64,000 nt of DNA from Cronobacter dublinensis subsp. dublinensis LMG 23823 (GCF_001277235.1 NZ_CP012266.1:4092001-4156000); one strand, 5' to 3'. Shown: positions 53,903 to 63,879, numbered from the stretch's first letter. The notes: generated by a model from the sequence alone, not told the origin. A program made the numbers and translations.

Positions 53903-54358
53903 TTATCGGGCGCGCCAGCGTCCGTAATAAAACCCCGCCAGCACAATACTTTGCGCCAGCGCGGGGATCCACAGCGGCCACTCGAAGGGGAAACCTTCCA
54001 TGATCATTCCCCAGTATGCGGTCGGGCACCAGCCGAAAAAGAGCAGCGCGCCAGGCGGCGGGGCGGGTAAAAACGGCGCACCCGCGCTAAACGCCGCCGC
54101 GCACAGCAGATACCAGACAAACGCGGCCCAGAACGCGTACTCGCCCGCAGGCCGCCGCCGCGCCTGCTGTTTGCCTAATAGCGCCAGCGACAGGATCTGT
54201 AGCAGCGCCAGCAGGATAACGCCGAGGTTCGCCGAGGCGAACGTGCGCATTACGCTAGAAATCGCGATATTAGCAATCAAACCATATATCTGCGCCAGCA
54301 GCGGTGCGCCCACCAGCGAAACGAGCAGCGCGCCCGTCCATGTCGTTTTCTGCCTCAT
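53903..54358 (-). CDS. unknown inner-membrane protein
   Basis: I do not recognise it. With the start at 54358 it has 151 residues and about four hydrophobic helices (about 9-30, 42-62, 74-93 and 129-145), linked by a short basic loop (KQQARRRPAG) and a Pro-rich one (FLPAPPPG). A GTG five codons upstream is an alternative start. It is convergent with the diguanylate cyclase gene, which ends 8 bases away, and codirectional with the glg operon upstream. No signal peptide or catalytic motif is visible. Confidence 0.7.
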   Translation of the reverse strand: MRQKTTWTGALLVSLVGAPLLAQIYGLIANIAISSVMRTFASANLGVILLALLQILSLALLGKQQARRRPAGEYAFWAAFVWYLLCAAAFSAGAPFLPAPPPGALLFFGWCPTAYWGMIMEGFPFEWPLWIPALAQSIVLAGFYYGRWRAR

Positions 54359-54376
54359 CCTTGCATTCCACACCCA

Positions 54377-54406
54377 TAAAAAAACCAGAGTGTCACCACT
54401 CTGGTT
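54377..54406 (-). terminator. terminator of the glg operon
   Basis: On the minus strand AACCAGAGTG / CACTCTGGTT with a 4-base loop is followed by seven U residues (A run at 54378-54384). It begins 20 bases after the glgP stop and separates it from the small membrane protein gene. Confidence 0.9.
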
Positions 54407-54426
54407 GTGTTGATAACATCGGGATC

Positions 54427-56874
54427 TTACAGCCGTACCGGCGTAATGTTCCAGATATTTTCCGCGTACTCCTGAATCGTGCGGTCAGAGGAGAAGTAGC
54501 CCATATTGGCGATGTTGTGCATCGCGCGCGTGGTCCACACCTCCGGCTGCCGGTAGAGTTCGTCGACGCTGTCCTGGCAATCCACATAGCTGCGGAAATC
54601 CGCCAGCACCTGATAGTGATCGCCGAAGTTTATCAGCGAATCCACCAGATCCCGGTAGCGGCCCGGCTCTTCAGGGCTGAACACCCCGGTGCCGATTTGC
54701 GTCAGCACCTGGCGCAGCTCGTCGTCCTGCTCGTAGAAATCGCGCGGTTTGTAGCCGACGCGACGCAGCTCTTCCACCTCATCCGCCGTGTTGCCGAAGA
54801 TAAAGATATTCTCTTCGCCGACGTGCTCCTGCATCTCAACATTCGCGCCGTCGAGCGTGCCGATAGTCAGCGCGCCGTTGAGCGCGAACTTCATGTTACT
54901 GGTGCCGGACGCTTCAGTGCCCGCGAGCGAAATCTGTTCGGAGAGATCCGCCGCCGGAATGATGAGCTGCGCGAGACTGACGCTGTAGTTCGGGATGAAC
55001 ACCACTTTCAGCCGATCCTTGATCTGCGGATCGTTGTTGATGACCTTCGCCACATCGTTAATCAGATGAATAATGTGCTTCGCCATGTAATAGGCCGAGG
55101 CGGCTTTACCGGCGAAAATATTCACGCGCGGCACCCAGTCAGCATCCGGGTCAGCCTTGATGCGGTTATAGCGCGTAATGACGTGCAGTACGTTCATCAG
55201 CTGACGCTTATACTCGTGGATGCGCTTGATCTGGACGTCGAACAGCGCTTTCGGATTCACCACCACGTTAAGATGCTGGGCGATGTAAATCGCGAGCCGC
55301 TTCTTATTCTCAAGCTTCGCCTCGCGCACCTGCTGGTTCACCGCCGGGTAGTCGATATGCTGCTCAAGCTCGCTAAGTTGGCTGAGATCGGTGCGCCAGG
55401 TGCGCCCGATGTTTTCATCCAGCACCTCGGAGAGCGCCGGGTTCGCGAGCGCCAGCCAGCGACGCGGCGTTACGCCGTTGGTGACGTTGGTAAAGCGCAT
55501 CGGGAAGATGGCCGCGAAATCGGCGAACAGCGATTGTACCATCAGGTTGGAGTGCAGCTCTGATACCCCGTTAACCTTATGGCTGACGATCACCGCAAGC
55601 CAGGCCATCCGCACGCGACGCCCGCCCGACTCGTCGACAATCGACACGCGGCTCAGCAGCGCGGTGTCGTTCGGGTACTGTTCCTGAACGGTACGCAGGA
55701 AATAGTCGTTGATTTCAAAAATGATTTGCAGATGGCGCGGCAGGATCTTGCCGAGCATATCCACCGGCCATGTCTCCAGCGCCTCGCTCATCAGCGTGTG
55801 GTTGGTGTAGGAGAAGACCTGGCACGTCACCTCGAACGCCTCATCCCAGCTGAATTTATGCTCGTCGATAAGCAGGCGCATCAACTCAGGAATCGACAGT
55901 ACCGGGTGGGTGTCGTTAAGGTGAATCGCCACTTTCTGCGCCAGGTTGGCGTAGGTTTTGTGCAGCATAAAGTGGCGGCTTAAGATGTCCTGCACCGTGG
56001 CGGAGACCAGGAAATACTCCTGACGCAGACGCAGCTCGCGCCCCGAATAGGTGGAGTCGTCCGGGTAGAGGACGCGCGACACGTTTTCGGAGTGGTTTTT
56101 ATCTTCCACCGCCGCGAAGTAGTCGCCCTGGTTAAACTTACCGAGGTTTATCGCGCTACTTGCCTGCGCGCTCCAGAGCCGCAGCGTGTTGGTGGCGTCG
56201 GTATCATAACCGGGCACGATCTGGTCGCACGCCATGGCGATGATCTCTTCCGTCTCCACCCAGCGGGTCTTTTTGCCTTCCTGCTGGATGCGGCCGCCGA
56301 AACGCACTTTATAGCGTGTGTTGTGGCGCTGAAACTCCCACGGGTTGCCATATTCCAGCCAGTAATCCGGCGATTCCTTCTGGCGGCCGTCGACGATGTT
56401 TTGCTTGAACATACCGTAATCGTAACGGATGCCGTAGCCGCGGCCCGGCAGGCCGAGCGTCGCCAGCGAATCCAGGAAGCAGGCGGCAAGACGCCCGAGA
56501 CCGCCGTTGCCGAGGCCCGGGTCGTTCTCTTCGTCGATAAGCTCCTCCAGGTCAAGGCCCATCCCTTCCAGCGCGTTCTGCACATCTTCGTAGATGCCAA
56601 GCGACAGCAGGGCGTTGGAGAGCGTGCGGCCAATCAGAAACTCCATCGACAGATAGTAGACCTGACGCACTTCCTGCGAGAGTTGCGCGCGGTTGGAGCG
56701 CAGCCAGCGCTCCACCATGCGATCGCGCACGGCAAACAGGGTGGCGTTCAGCCACTCATGTTTGTTAGCGATGGCCGGATCTTTGCCGATGGTGAACATC
56801 AGCTTATAAGCGATAGAGTGTTTTAACGCCTCCACGCTCAGGGTCGGCGACGCATAGCTAAAGGGTTCATTCAT
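54427..56874 (-). CDS. glgP: glycogen phosphorylase GlgP
   Basis: GT35 PLP enzyme that shortens glycogen chains to glucose 1-phosphate, leaving limit branches for GlgX. The protein has 815 residues, as in E. coli. The PLP lysine lies in GTSNMKFALNGAL, and the N-terminal block EFLIGRTLSNALLSLGIY is conserved. It is last in glgBXCAP, 12 bases after glgA. It is a paralogue of MalP in this window, but is longer and differs through the N-terminal region. Confidence 0.97.
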   Translation of the reverse strand: MNEPFSYASPTLSVEALKHSIAYKLMFTIGKDPAIANKHEWLNATLFAVRDRMVERWLRSNRAQLSQEVRQVYYLSMEFLIGRTLSNALLSLGIYEDVQNALEGMGLDLEELIDEENDPGLGNGGLGRLAACFLDSLATLGLPGRGYGIRYDYGMFKQNIVDGRQKESPDYWLEYGNPWEFQRHNTRYKVRFGGRIQQEGKKTRWVETEEIIAMACDQIVPGYDTDATNTLRLWSAQASSAINLGKFNQGDYFAAVEDKNHSENVSRVLYPDDSTYSGRELRLRQEYFLVSATVQDILSRHFMLHKTYANLAQKVAIHLNDTHPVLSIPELMRLLIDEHKFSWDEAFEVTCQVFSYTNHTLMSEALETWPVDMLGKILPRHLQIIFEINDYFLRTVQEQYPNDTALLSRVSIVDESGGRRVRMAWLAVIVSHKVNGVSELHSNLMVQSLFADFAAIFPMRFTNVTNGVTPRRWLALANPALSEVLDENIGRTWRTDLSQLSELEQHIDYPAVNQQVREAKLENKKRLAIYIAQHLNVVVNPKALFDVQIKRIHEYKRQLMNVLHVITRYNRIKADPDADWVPRVNIFAGKAASAYYMAKHIIHLINDVAKVINNDPQIKDRLKVVFIPNYSVSLAQLIIPAADLSEQISLAGTEASGTSNMKFALNGALTIGTLDGANVEMQEHVGEENIFIFGNTADEVEELRRVGYKPRDFYEQDDELRQVLTQIGTGVFSPEEPGRYRDLVDSLINFGDHYQVLADFRSYVDCQDSVDELYRQPEVWTTRAMHNIANMGYFSSDRTIQEYAENIWNITPVRL

Positions 56875-56886
56875 CGACGTGTTCCT

Positions 56887-58320
56887 TTACAACAAGCGTT
56901 GATAAAGCTCGCGGTACGATTTCGCCGCGACCTGCCAGCTAAAGTCCATTCCCATAGCCTGACGCTGCACAAAACGCCAGAGAGACGGACGGGACCACAG
57001 TACGAAAGCGCGCCGGATAGCCCGTAACAGCGACCAGGCGTTACTGTCTTCAAACACAAAACCGCTCGCGATGCCGTCCGCCAGGTTTTCCAGCGAGCTG
57101 TCGGAAACGGTATCCGCGAGCCCCCCCGTGCGGCGCACCAGCGGCAGCGTGCCGTATTTCAGGCCATAAAGCTGGGTCAGCCCGCACGGCTCAAAGCGGC
57201 TCGGCACTAAAATCACATCCGCGCCGCCCATGATGCGGTGCGAGAAGGCTTCGTGATAACCAATCTGCACGCCGACCTGGCCCGGATGCTCGGCGGCGGC
57301 GGCGAGGAAGCCCTCCTGCAACACCGGATCGCCCGCGCCAAGCAGCGCCAGCTGTCCGCCCTGCTCCAGCAGCCCCGGCAGCGCCTCCAGCACCAGATCC
57401 AGCCCTTTCTGACTGGTCAGGCGGCTGACCACCGCGAACAACGGCACTTTGTCATTCACCTTCAGGCCCATCGCTATCTGGAGCTGGCGTTTGTTTTCCG
57501 CTTTCTCCTCCAGCGTATCGCGGGTGTAGCGCGAGGCGAGGAGCAAATCATGCGTCGGGTTCCAGATTTTCTCATCGACGCCGTTCAGAATGCCCGACAG
57601 CCGCCCTTCGCTGTGGCGCTGCCTGAGCAGCCCTTCCAGCCCGTAGGCGAAATGCGGCTCGGTGATTTCACGCGCGTAGGTCGGGCTCACCGCCGTAATA
57701 TGATCGGCATAGTAAAGGCCCGCCTTGAGGAACGAAATTTCACCGTTGAACTCAAGCCCATTCATATTAAACATCGACCATGGCAGTCCGATTTCATCCA
57801 TGTGATGCGCGTAAAACATGCCCTTATAAGCCAGGTTATGAACGGTAAACACCGATTTCGCCGGACGACCGCGCGCGGCGAGATACGCAGGGGTTAAGCC
57901 CGCATGCCAGTCATGCGCGTGAACGATGTCAGGACGCCAGAACGGATCCAGGCCCGCCGCCATTTCGCTGCCGACCCAGCCCAAAAGCGCAAAGCGAATC
58001 ACGTTGTCGGCATAGGCGTACAGGTTAGTGTCGTGGTACGGGCTGCCCGGACGGTCATAGAGGTGCGGCGCGTCGATAAGATAGATGCCGACGCCGTTAA
58101 AATGTCCGAATAACAAAGCGATCGGCCCGGCGAAGGTGTCCCGACGCGTAATCACTTTTGCATCCGCAACGCCTCGACGGAGATCGGGGAAGCCCGGCAG
58201 CAGCACGCGGGTATCCACCCCTTCGGCAATCTGCGCAGCAGGCAACGCGCCAAGGACATCCGCCAGACCACCCGTTTTCAGCAGCGGAAAAAGTTCAGAA
58301 CATACATGTAAGACCTGCAT
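56887..58320 (-). CDS. glgA: glycogen synthase GlgA
   Basis: GT5 enzyme that adds glucose from ADP-glucose to glycogen. The 477 residues equal E. coli GlgA. The ADP-glucose-binding KTGGLADV (KxGGL) is at residues 16-23, the catalytic-site VHAHDWHAGL is present, and the C-terminal PSRFEPCGLTQLYGLKYG holds the conserved Glu. A 7-base C run at 57121-57127 falls within the RRTGGLAD coding region, and the frame is intact. Confidence 0.97.
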   Translation of the reverse strand: MQVLHVCSELFPLLKTGGLADVLGALPAAQIAEGVDTRVLLPGFPDLRRGVADAKVITRRDTFAGPIALLFGHFNGVGIYLIDAPHLYDRPGSPYHDTNLYAYADNVIRFALLGWVGSEMAAGLDPFWRPDIVHAHDWHAGLTPAYLAARGRPAKSVFTVHNLAYKGMFYAHHMDEIGLPWSMFNMNGLEFNGEISFLKAGLYYADHITAVSPTYAREITEPHFAYGLEGLLRQRHSEGRLSGILNGVDEKIWNPTHDLLLASRYTRDTLEEKAENKRQLQIAMGLKVNDKVPLFAVVSRLTSQKGLDLVLEALPGLLEQGGQLALLGAGDPVLQEGFLAAAAEHPGQVGVQIGYHEAFSHRIMGGADVILVPSRFEPCGLTQLYGLKYGTLPLVRRTGGLADTVSDSSLENLADGIASGFVFEDSNAWSLLRAIRRAFVLWSRPSLWRFVQRQAMGMDFSWQVAAKSYRELYQRLL

Positions 58321-58417
58321 TATCTCTCCCGTTGAAAGTCACAGCGCAACAGGCGCGCCGAACGCGAAACATCACGCGCGGAAACCATCGTCCGTGCGCA
58401 CTTAATCCTTGTGCGAC

Positions 58418-59701
58418 TTAGTCTGACAAACGCGCCAGCATGTCGCGGGTCACCAATACAATGCCCTCTTCGGAACGGTAGAAACGGCGAGCATCCTCTT
58501 CGGCGTTTTCGCCAATCACCATGCCTTCAGGGATAACACAGGCCCGGTCGATAATGCAGCGACGCAGGCGGCAGGAGCGGCCTACCCAGACATCGGGCAG
58601 CAGCACTGCGGAATCAATATTGCAAAACGAGTTCACGCGCACGCGCGGGAACAGCACCGACTGCACCACCACCGACCCGGAAATAATGCAGCCGCCGGAG
58701 ACCAGCGAGTTCAGCGTCATGCCGTGGCTGCCGGAGCGGTCCTGCACGAATTTGGCCGGCGGCAGCGACTCCATGTGCGTGCGGATAGGCCAGTCCTGGT
58801 CGTACATATCAAGCTCCGGCGTCACCGAGGCGAGATCGAGATTCGCCTTCCAGTACGCCTCCAGCGTTCCCACGTCGCGCCAGTACGGCTCCGCGTTCGG
58901 ATCGGACTGCACGCAGGAGAGTGGGAACGGATGCGCGTAGGCTTCGCCGCTGTATGTCACTTTCGGGATAATGTCTTTACCGAAGTCGTGGCTGGAGGAT
59001 TCGTTTTTGTCATCCTCTTCCAGCAACTCATAAAGATAGTCGGCATCAAAAATATAGATCCCCATGCTGGCGAGCGCTTTAGTCTCGTCGCCGGGCATGG
59101 ATGGCGGGTTCGCCGGTTTTTCCACAAAATCGATGACTTTGCTGTTCTCATCGACCGCCATCACCCCGAAGGCTCTCGCTTCGGCCACCGGCACAGGCAG
59201 GCAGGCGACGGTACAGCGCGCGCCTTTCTCGACGTGGTCGATAAGCATGCGCGAGTAGTCCTGCTTGTAGATGTGATCGCCTGCGAGAATGACCACATAC
59301 TCCGCTTTATAGCGGCGGATGATGTCGAGGTTCTGGGTGACCGCGTCAGCGGTGCCGCGGTACCAGGTTTCGCCATGTACGCGCTGCTGCGCCGGCAGGA
59401 GGTCAACAAACTCGTTCATCTCTTCGCTGAAGAACGACCAGCCGCGCTGGATGTGCTGCACCAGCGTATGCGACTGATACTGCGTGATAACCCCGATGCG
59501 ACGAATGCCGGAGTTGATGCAGTTCGAGAGCGCGAAGTCGATAATGCGGAACTTACCGCCGAAATGAACAGCGGGCTTGGCGCGGGTCGCGGTTAAATCT
59601 TTCAACCGCGTGCCGCGGCCGCCCGCCAGGATCAGCGCCACGGATTTCAATGGCAACTGTCTTGCCAGCATTAACGGATCTTTCTTTTCAAGCCTGACCA
59701 T
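58418..59701 (-). CDS. glgC: glucose-1-phosphate adenylyltransferase GlgC
   Basis: Makes ADP-glucose, the committed and allosterically controlled step of glycogen synthesis. The nucleotidyltransferase motif is ALILAGGRGTRLKDLTATRAK, with the substrate site FVEKPANPP and the regulatory left-handed beta-helix at the C terminus. I start at 59701 (MVRLEKKDPLMLARQ) with AGGAG upstream, giving 427 residues (E. coli 431; the Lys/Arg tail after the last helix is shorter). Confidence 0.97.
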   Translation of the reverse strand: MVRLEKKDPLMLARQLPLKSVALILAGGRGTRLKDLTATRAKPAVHFGGKFRIIDFALSNCINSGIRRIGVITQYQSHTLVQHIQRGWSFFSEEMNEFVDLLPAQQRVHGETWYRGTADAVTQNLDIIRRYKAEYVVILAGDHIYKQDYSRMLIDHVEKGARCTVACLPVPVAEARAFGVMAVDENSKVIDFVEKPANPPSMPGDETKALASMGIYIFDADYLYELLEEDDKNESSSHDFGKDIIPKVTYSGEAYAHPFPLSCVQSDPNAEPYWRDVGTLEAYWKANLDLASVTPELDMYDQDWPIRTHMESLPPAKFVQDRSGSHGMTLNSLVSGGCIISGSVVVQSVLFPRVRVNSFCNIDSAVLLPDVWVGRSCRLRRCIIDRACVIPEGMVIGENAEEDARRFYRSEEGIVLVTRDMLARLSD

Positions 59702-59714
59702 GACGAACTCCTGT

Positions 59715-61694
59715 TTATGACTTCTGGAAGACGCACACACCGTGCGCAGGCCCATGCCATACAGCCATGACAACCGGATTATCCTCTCCGGCAAATGGAG
59801 GAACGGCGCGCCACTCCCCTTCAGGTAATACGATCTCGCTCACTTCATCGTGGCCGTTAAGGGTAACAAGCCAGCGATCGGACAAGAGGATTTGCAGCAG
59901 GCGTGTGCCGCTGTGCCAGTCCTCTGGTCGCATCGGCGCGCCCGCGGCGTTAAGCCAGCGAACGTTGCCGTCGTTCTCTTCCCACCAGGATGCGGCGGTT
60001 AACGCCGGAATTTGCCTGCGAAGGCGGATCAGGGCTGCGGTAAACGCGATAAGCCCTTCGTCGGCCTGCGACCAGTCAAACCAGGTCAGTTCGTTATCCT
60101 GGCAATACGCATTGTTATTGCCATGCTGGCTGTGGCCGTGTTCATCCCCCGCCAGCAGCATCGGCGTGCCCTGCGATAGCAGCAGCGACGCCAGTAACGC
60201 ATGCGCGCTGGCGCGCCGCGCGTCCTGAATGCTCTGCCCGCCGCCTAAGCCTTCATAGCCGTGATTGCTGCTGTGGTTTTCCCACGCGCCGTCGCGGTTA
60301 TCTTCGCCGTTGGCTTCGTTGTGTTTCTCGTTGAACGACAAGCAGTCGCGCAGCGTAAAGCCGTCATGCGCCGTCACCAGATTGACGCTCGCCCAGGGCT
60401 CACGCCCGTCGCGGCGATATACATCCGCCGACGCGGCAAACCGGGTGGCGAATTCGCCAGGGCCGGATTCGCGGCGCAGCCAGAAGCGGCGCATGTCGTC
60501 CCGAAAACGGTCGTTCCACTCGGCGAAGGGCTGCGGGTAGTTGCCTACCTGATAGCCGCCGGGGCCGATATCCCACGGCTCGACGATAAGCTTCACGGCC
60601 CTGAGCGTCGGGTCGCGGCGCATCGCCTCAAAGAGCGGCGCGTCCTGCCGGAATTCCGGCGTACGGCCCATCACGGTCGCCAGATCAAACCGGAAACCGT
60701 CGACATGACACTGCTCTACCCAGAACTTCAGGCAGCCAATGGCGTAATCCACCACCGCCGGATGGCTCAGGTTCAGCGTGTTGCCGCAGCCGGTCCAGTT
60801 GTGATAATCGCCATGGTCCTGTATCCAATAATAGCTACGGTTATCAATTCCGCGCAGGGAGAAGGTCGGTCCTTCGAGATCCAGTTCAGCGCTGTGGTTG
60901 AGCACGGTGTCGAGGATCACCTCGATACCCGCCTTATGCAGCGCTTTCACCGCATCGCGAAATTCGTTTAACGCCGCCTGCGGCGCGGGCTGCGAGGCGT
61001 AGCGCGTCTCGGGCGCCCAGAGCGCGAGCGGGTTATAGCCCCAGTAATTGGCAAGGCCGAGGCGTTGCAGGCGCGGCTCGCTGCAAAATTTCGCCACCGG
61101 CTGTAACTCCAGGGCGGTAATGCCGAGCCGCTGAAAATGGGCGATCATTGCCGGGTGGCCGAGCGCGGCGTAAGTGCCGCGCAGCGCGGACGGGATATCC
61201 GGGTGCAGGCGCGTTAAGCCGCGCACGTGCGCCTCGTAAATCACGGTGTCGCCCCAGGGAATCGCGGGCGGCGCGTCGTCTTCCCAGTCGTAACGGTCGT
61301 CCATCACCACCGCTTTGGGCATGACGTCACGATTGTCGCGCGGGTCCGGCGCGTCGATGCCGCCATACAGGCGCGGGTCGTCCACTACATCGCCCTCCAC
61401 GCCGCGGGCGCAGGGGTCAAGCAGCAGTTTGGCCGGGTTGAAGCGATGGCCCTGTTCAGGGCGCCACGGGCCATATACCCGATAACCGTAGCGCAGGCCA
61501 GGGCGGGCGTCCGGCAGGTAGCCGTGCCAGATATCGCCGCTGCGGGCGGGCAGCGTGTAACGCGCCTCGTTGCCGCTCTCGTCAAACACGCACAGCTCCA
61601 CCTTTTCCGCATGGGCGGAAAACAGCGTGAAATTCACGCCCGCGCCATCACACCAGGCGCCAGGTGGAGCGGAACGGCCTGCGTTAAGCTGCAT
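59715..61694 (-). CDS. glgX: glycogen debranching enzyme GlgX
   Basis: GH13 isoamylase-type enzyme that removes the short branches left by GlgP. The catalytic acids are visible: nucleophile Asp in HVDGFRFDLATVMGR, acid/base Glu in LIVEPWDIGPGGYQ and Asp in VTAHDGFTLRD. CBM48-like N-terminal domain. I start at ATG 61694 (MQLNAGRSAPPGA), six bases after AGAGAGG, giving 659 residues (E. coli 657); an adjacent ATG at 61697 is the alternative. The frame stays open far into glgB. It overlaps glgB by 11 bases. Confidence 0.96.
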   Translation of the reverse strand: MQLNAGRSAPPGAWCDGAGVNFTLFSAHAEKVELCVFDESGNEARYTLPARSGDIWHGYLPDARPGLRYGYRVYGPWRPEQGHRFNPAKLLLDPCARGVEGDVVDDPRLYGGIDAPDPRDNRDVMPKAVVMDDRYDWEDDAPPAIPWGDTVIYEAHVRGLTRLHPDIPSALRGTYAALGHPAMIAHFQRLGITALELQPVAKFCSEPRLQRLGLANYWGYNPLALWAPETRYASQPAPQAALNEFRDAVKALHKAGIEVILDTVLNHSAELDLEGPTFSLRGIDNRSYYWIQDHGDYHNWTGCGNTLNLSHPAVVDYAIGCLKFWVEQCHVDGFRFDLATVMGRTPEFRQDAPLFEAMRRDPTLRAVKLIVEPWDIGPGGYQVGNYPQPFAEWNDRFRDDMRRFWLRRESGPGEFATRFAASADVYRRDGREPWASVNLVTAHDGFTLRDCLSFNEKHNEANGEDNRDGAWENHSSNHGYEGLGGGQSIQDARRASAHALLASLLLSQGTPMLLAGDEHGHSQHGNNNAYCQDNELTWFDWSQADEGLIAFTAALIRLRRQIPALTAASWWEENDGNVRWLNAAGAPMRPEDWHSGTRLLQILLSDRWLVTLNGHDEVSEIVLPEGEWRAVPPFAGEDNPVVMAVWHGPAHGVCVFQKS

Positions 61695-63879
61695 CATCTG
61701 CCTCTCTGACCAGCCAGATCGTGGCAAGCGGCGGTAGCGTGACGGAAAGCGAGTTATCGCGTCCGTGGCTTGCGATAGCTTCACTGCGCACCTTGCCGCC
61801 GTTTCCGGCGTTGCTGCCGTGGTAGTGCTGCGAGTCGGTATTGAGGATTTCGCGCCACTCGCCCGGCTGGTTGATGCCAAAGCGATAGTTGTGACGCAGC
61901 ACCGGCGTAAAGTTGCTGGCGACGATGATTTCATTCCCCTGAGCATCGCGGCGCGCGAAGATAAACACCGAGTTCTGGTTATCCTCTACCACCAGCCATT
62001 CGAAGCCATAAGGATCGAAATCAAGTTCGTGCAGGGCTTTGTGCTGCCGATAAGTAGAATTGAGATCCCGCACCAGTCTTTGCACGCCGTTGTGCCAGTT
62101 GTCATCGCCTTCGAGCAGATGCCAGTCGAGGCTGGCGTCGTGATTCCACTCGCGCCCCTGTGCGAATTCGTTGCCCATAAACAGCAGTTTTTTACCGGGG
62201 AAGCCCCACATCCAGGCGTAGTAGGCGCGCAGGTTGGCGAACTTCTGCCAGGCGTCGCCCGGCATCCGGTCGAGAATCGATTTTTTGCCATGCACCACTT
62301 CGTCATGTGACAGCGGCAAAACGAAGTTTTCGGTGTAGTTGTAAATCATCCCGAAGGTCATTTTGTGGTGATGGTACTGGCGATAGACCGGGTCGAGCTT
62401 CATGTAGTCGAGCGTGTCGTGCATCCAGCCCAGATTCCACTTGTACCAGAAGCCGAGGCCGCCGGTTGATGGTGGGCGAGAGACGCCAGGGAAATCGGTG
62501 GACTCTTCGGCCATCGTGACCGCGCCGTTCACCTGCTCGCCGATGATGCGGTTGGTGTTGCGCAGAAACTCCATCGCTTCGAGGTTCTCGCGCCCGCCGT
62601 ACTGGTTCGGGATCCACTCCCCCTCTTTGCGGCTGTAGTCGCGATAAATCATCGAAGCGACGGCGTCCACGCGCAGGGCATCGATGCCGAAGCGCTCGGT
62701 CCAGTACAGCGCGTTGCCCACGAGGAAGTTACTCACTTCGCGGCGGCCATAGTTGTAGATAAGCGTGTTCCAGTCCTGGTGATAGCCTTCGCGCGGGTCG
62801 CCGTGCTCGTAAAGCGCGGTGCCGTCGAAATTCGCCAGCGCGAAATCATCGGACGGGAAATGCCCCGGCACCCAGTCGAGAATGACGTTCAGCCCGGCGG
62901 CATGTGCGGCGTTGATGAAATAGCGAAACTCTTCGCGCGTGCCGAAACGGCGGGTCGGCGCGTAGAGGCCGGTCGGCTGATAGCCCCAACTGCCATCAAA
63001 CGGATGTTCATTGACCGGCAGCAGTTCGATATGGGTAAAGCCCATCCACTTCACGTAGGGGATCAGCTGGTCGGCAAGCTCCCGGTAGCTCAGCCAGAAA
63101 TTGTTATCCGTGTGACGTCGCCAGGAGCCGAGATGCACTTCGTAAATGGAAATGGGCGCGTCGAAACGGTTGGCGTCCTGGCGCGCGGTATTCGGCTCCA
63201 CTTTTTCCGGCAGCCCGCAGATAAGCGATGCGGTTTCCGGGCGCATCTGTGCCTCAAAGGCATACGGGTCAGATTTCATGCGCAAATGGCCGTTCGCGTC
63301 GATCATCTCATATTTGTAGAGCTGACCGTTGTGCGCACCGGGGATGAACAGCTCCCAGATGCCGCTCTCTTTACGCAGCCGCATCGGGTGGCGGCGGCCG
63401 TCCCAGTAGTTGAACTGCCCCACCACGGAGACGCGCTGCGCGTTCGGCGCCCAGACGGAGAAACGCGTGCCGGTGACGCCGTCCATCGTGTCCGGATGCG
63501 CGCCGAGCGTTTCATAAGGCCGCAGATGGGTACCTTCGGACAGCAGCCAGACATCCAGCTCCTGCAACAGCGGTCCGAAGCGATAAGGATCGTCAATCAG
63601 GTTCTGCTGCCCGTGCCAGATCACGGCCAGCTGATAGCGAAACGGGTTTTTACGACGCGCCATCACGCCGCTGAAGAAACCGCGAGAATCGAGACATTCG
63701 AGCTTGCCCACTTTGCGCCCGGTCTTGGGTTCAATAACCCAGACTTCAGTGGCGTCGGGAAGCAGCGCGCGGACTTCAATCCCCGCGTCGGTGGTGTGCA
63801 TGCCCAGAACGGAGAAAGGATCCGAAAAATGGCCCGCAATCAGCGCATTAATCACGTCTCTTGAGACACGATCAGACAT
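61684..63879 (-). CDS. glgB: 1,4-alpha-glucan branching enzyme GlgB
   Basis: GH13 enzyme that forms the alpha-1,6 branches of glycogen. Order: N-terminal N1 domain, CBM48 (about 115-220), catalytic barrel and C-terminal beta domain. The nucleophile Asp is in GIDALRVDAVASMIYRDYSR, the acid Glu in MAEESTDFPG and the third Asp in LPLSHDEVVHGK. I start at 63879 (MSDRVSRDVINALIAGHF), giving 731 residues (E. coli 728). It is first of glgBXCAP. The promoter lies in 63880-64000 or beyond; nothing else is recognisable in that edge. Confidence 0.97.
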   Translation of the reverse strand: MSDRVSRDVINALIAGHFSDPFSVLGMHTTDAGIEVRALLPDATEVWVIEPKTGRKVGKLECLDSRGFFSGVMARRKNPFRYQLAVIWHGQQNLIDDPYRFGPLLQELDVWLLSEGTHLRPYETLGAHPDTMDGVTGTRFSVWAPNAQRVSVVGQFNYWDGRRHPMRLRKESGIWELFIPGAHNGQLYKYEMIDANGHLRMKSDPYAFEAQMRPETASLICGLPEKVEPNTARQDANRFDAPISIYEVHLGSWRRHTDNNFWLSYRELADQLIPYVKWMGFTHIELLPVNEHPFDGSWGYQPTGLYAPTRRFGTREEFRYFINAAHAAGLNVILDWVPGHFPSDDFALANFDGTALYEHGDPREGYHQDWNTLIYNYGRREVSNFLVGNALYWTERFGIDALRVDAVASMIYRDYSRKEGEWIPNQYGGRENLEAMEFLRNTNRIIGEQVNGAVTMAEESTDFPGVSRPPSTGGLGFWYKWNLGWMHDTLDYMKLDPVYRQYHHHKMTFGMIYNYTENFVLPLSHDEVVHGKKSILDRMPGDAWQKFANLRAYYAWMWGFPGKKLLFMGNEFAQGREWNHDASLDWHLLEGDDNWHNGVQRLVRDLNSTYRQHKALHELDFDPYGFEWLVVEDNQNSVFIFARRDAQGNEIIVASNFTPVLRHNYRFGINQPGEWREILNTDSQHYHGSNAGNGGKVRSEAIASHGRDNSLSVTLPPLATIWLVREADDAA

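Noticed and set aside
54304..55563. 419-codon plus-strand open frame opposite glgP
   Set aside because: Antisense to a highly conserved phosphorylase. A similar frame lies opposite malP, as expected from shared codon use of the two paralogues.
57121..57127. Seven-base C run within glgA as a possible phase-variation tract
   Set aside because: It encodes conserved residues (RRTGGLAD), the frame is intact, and seven bases is short for slippage-based switching.
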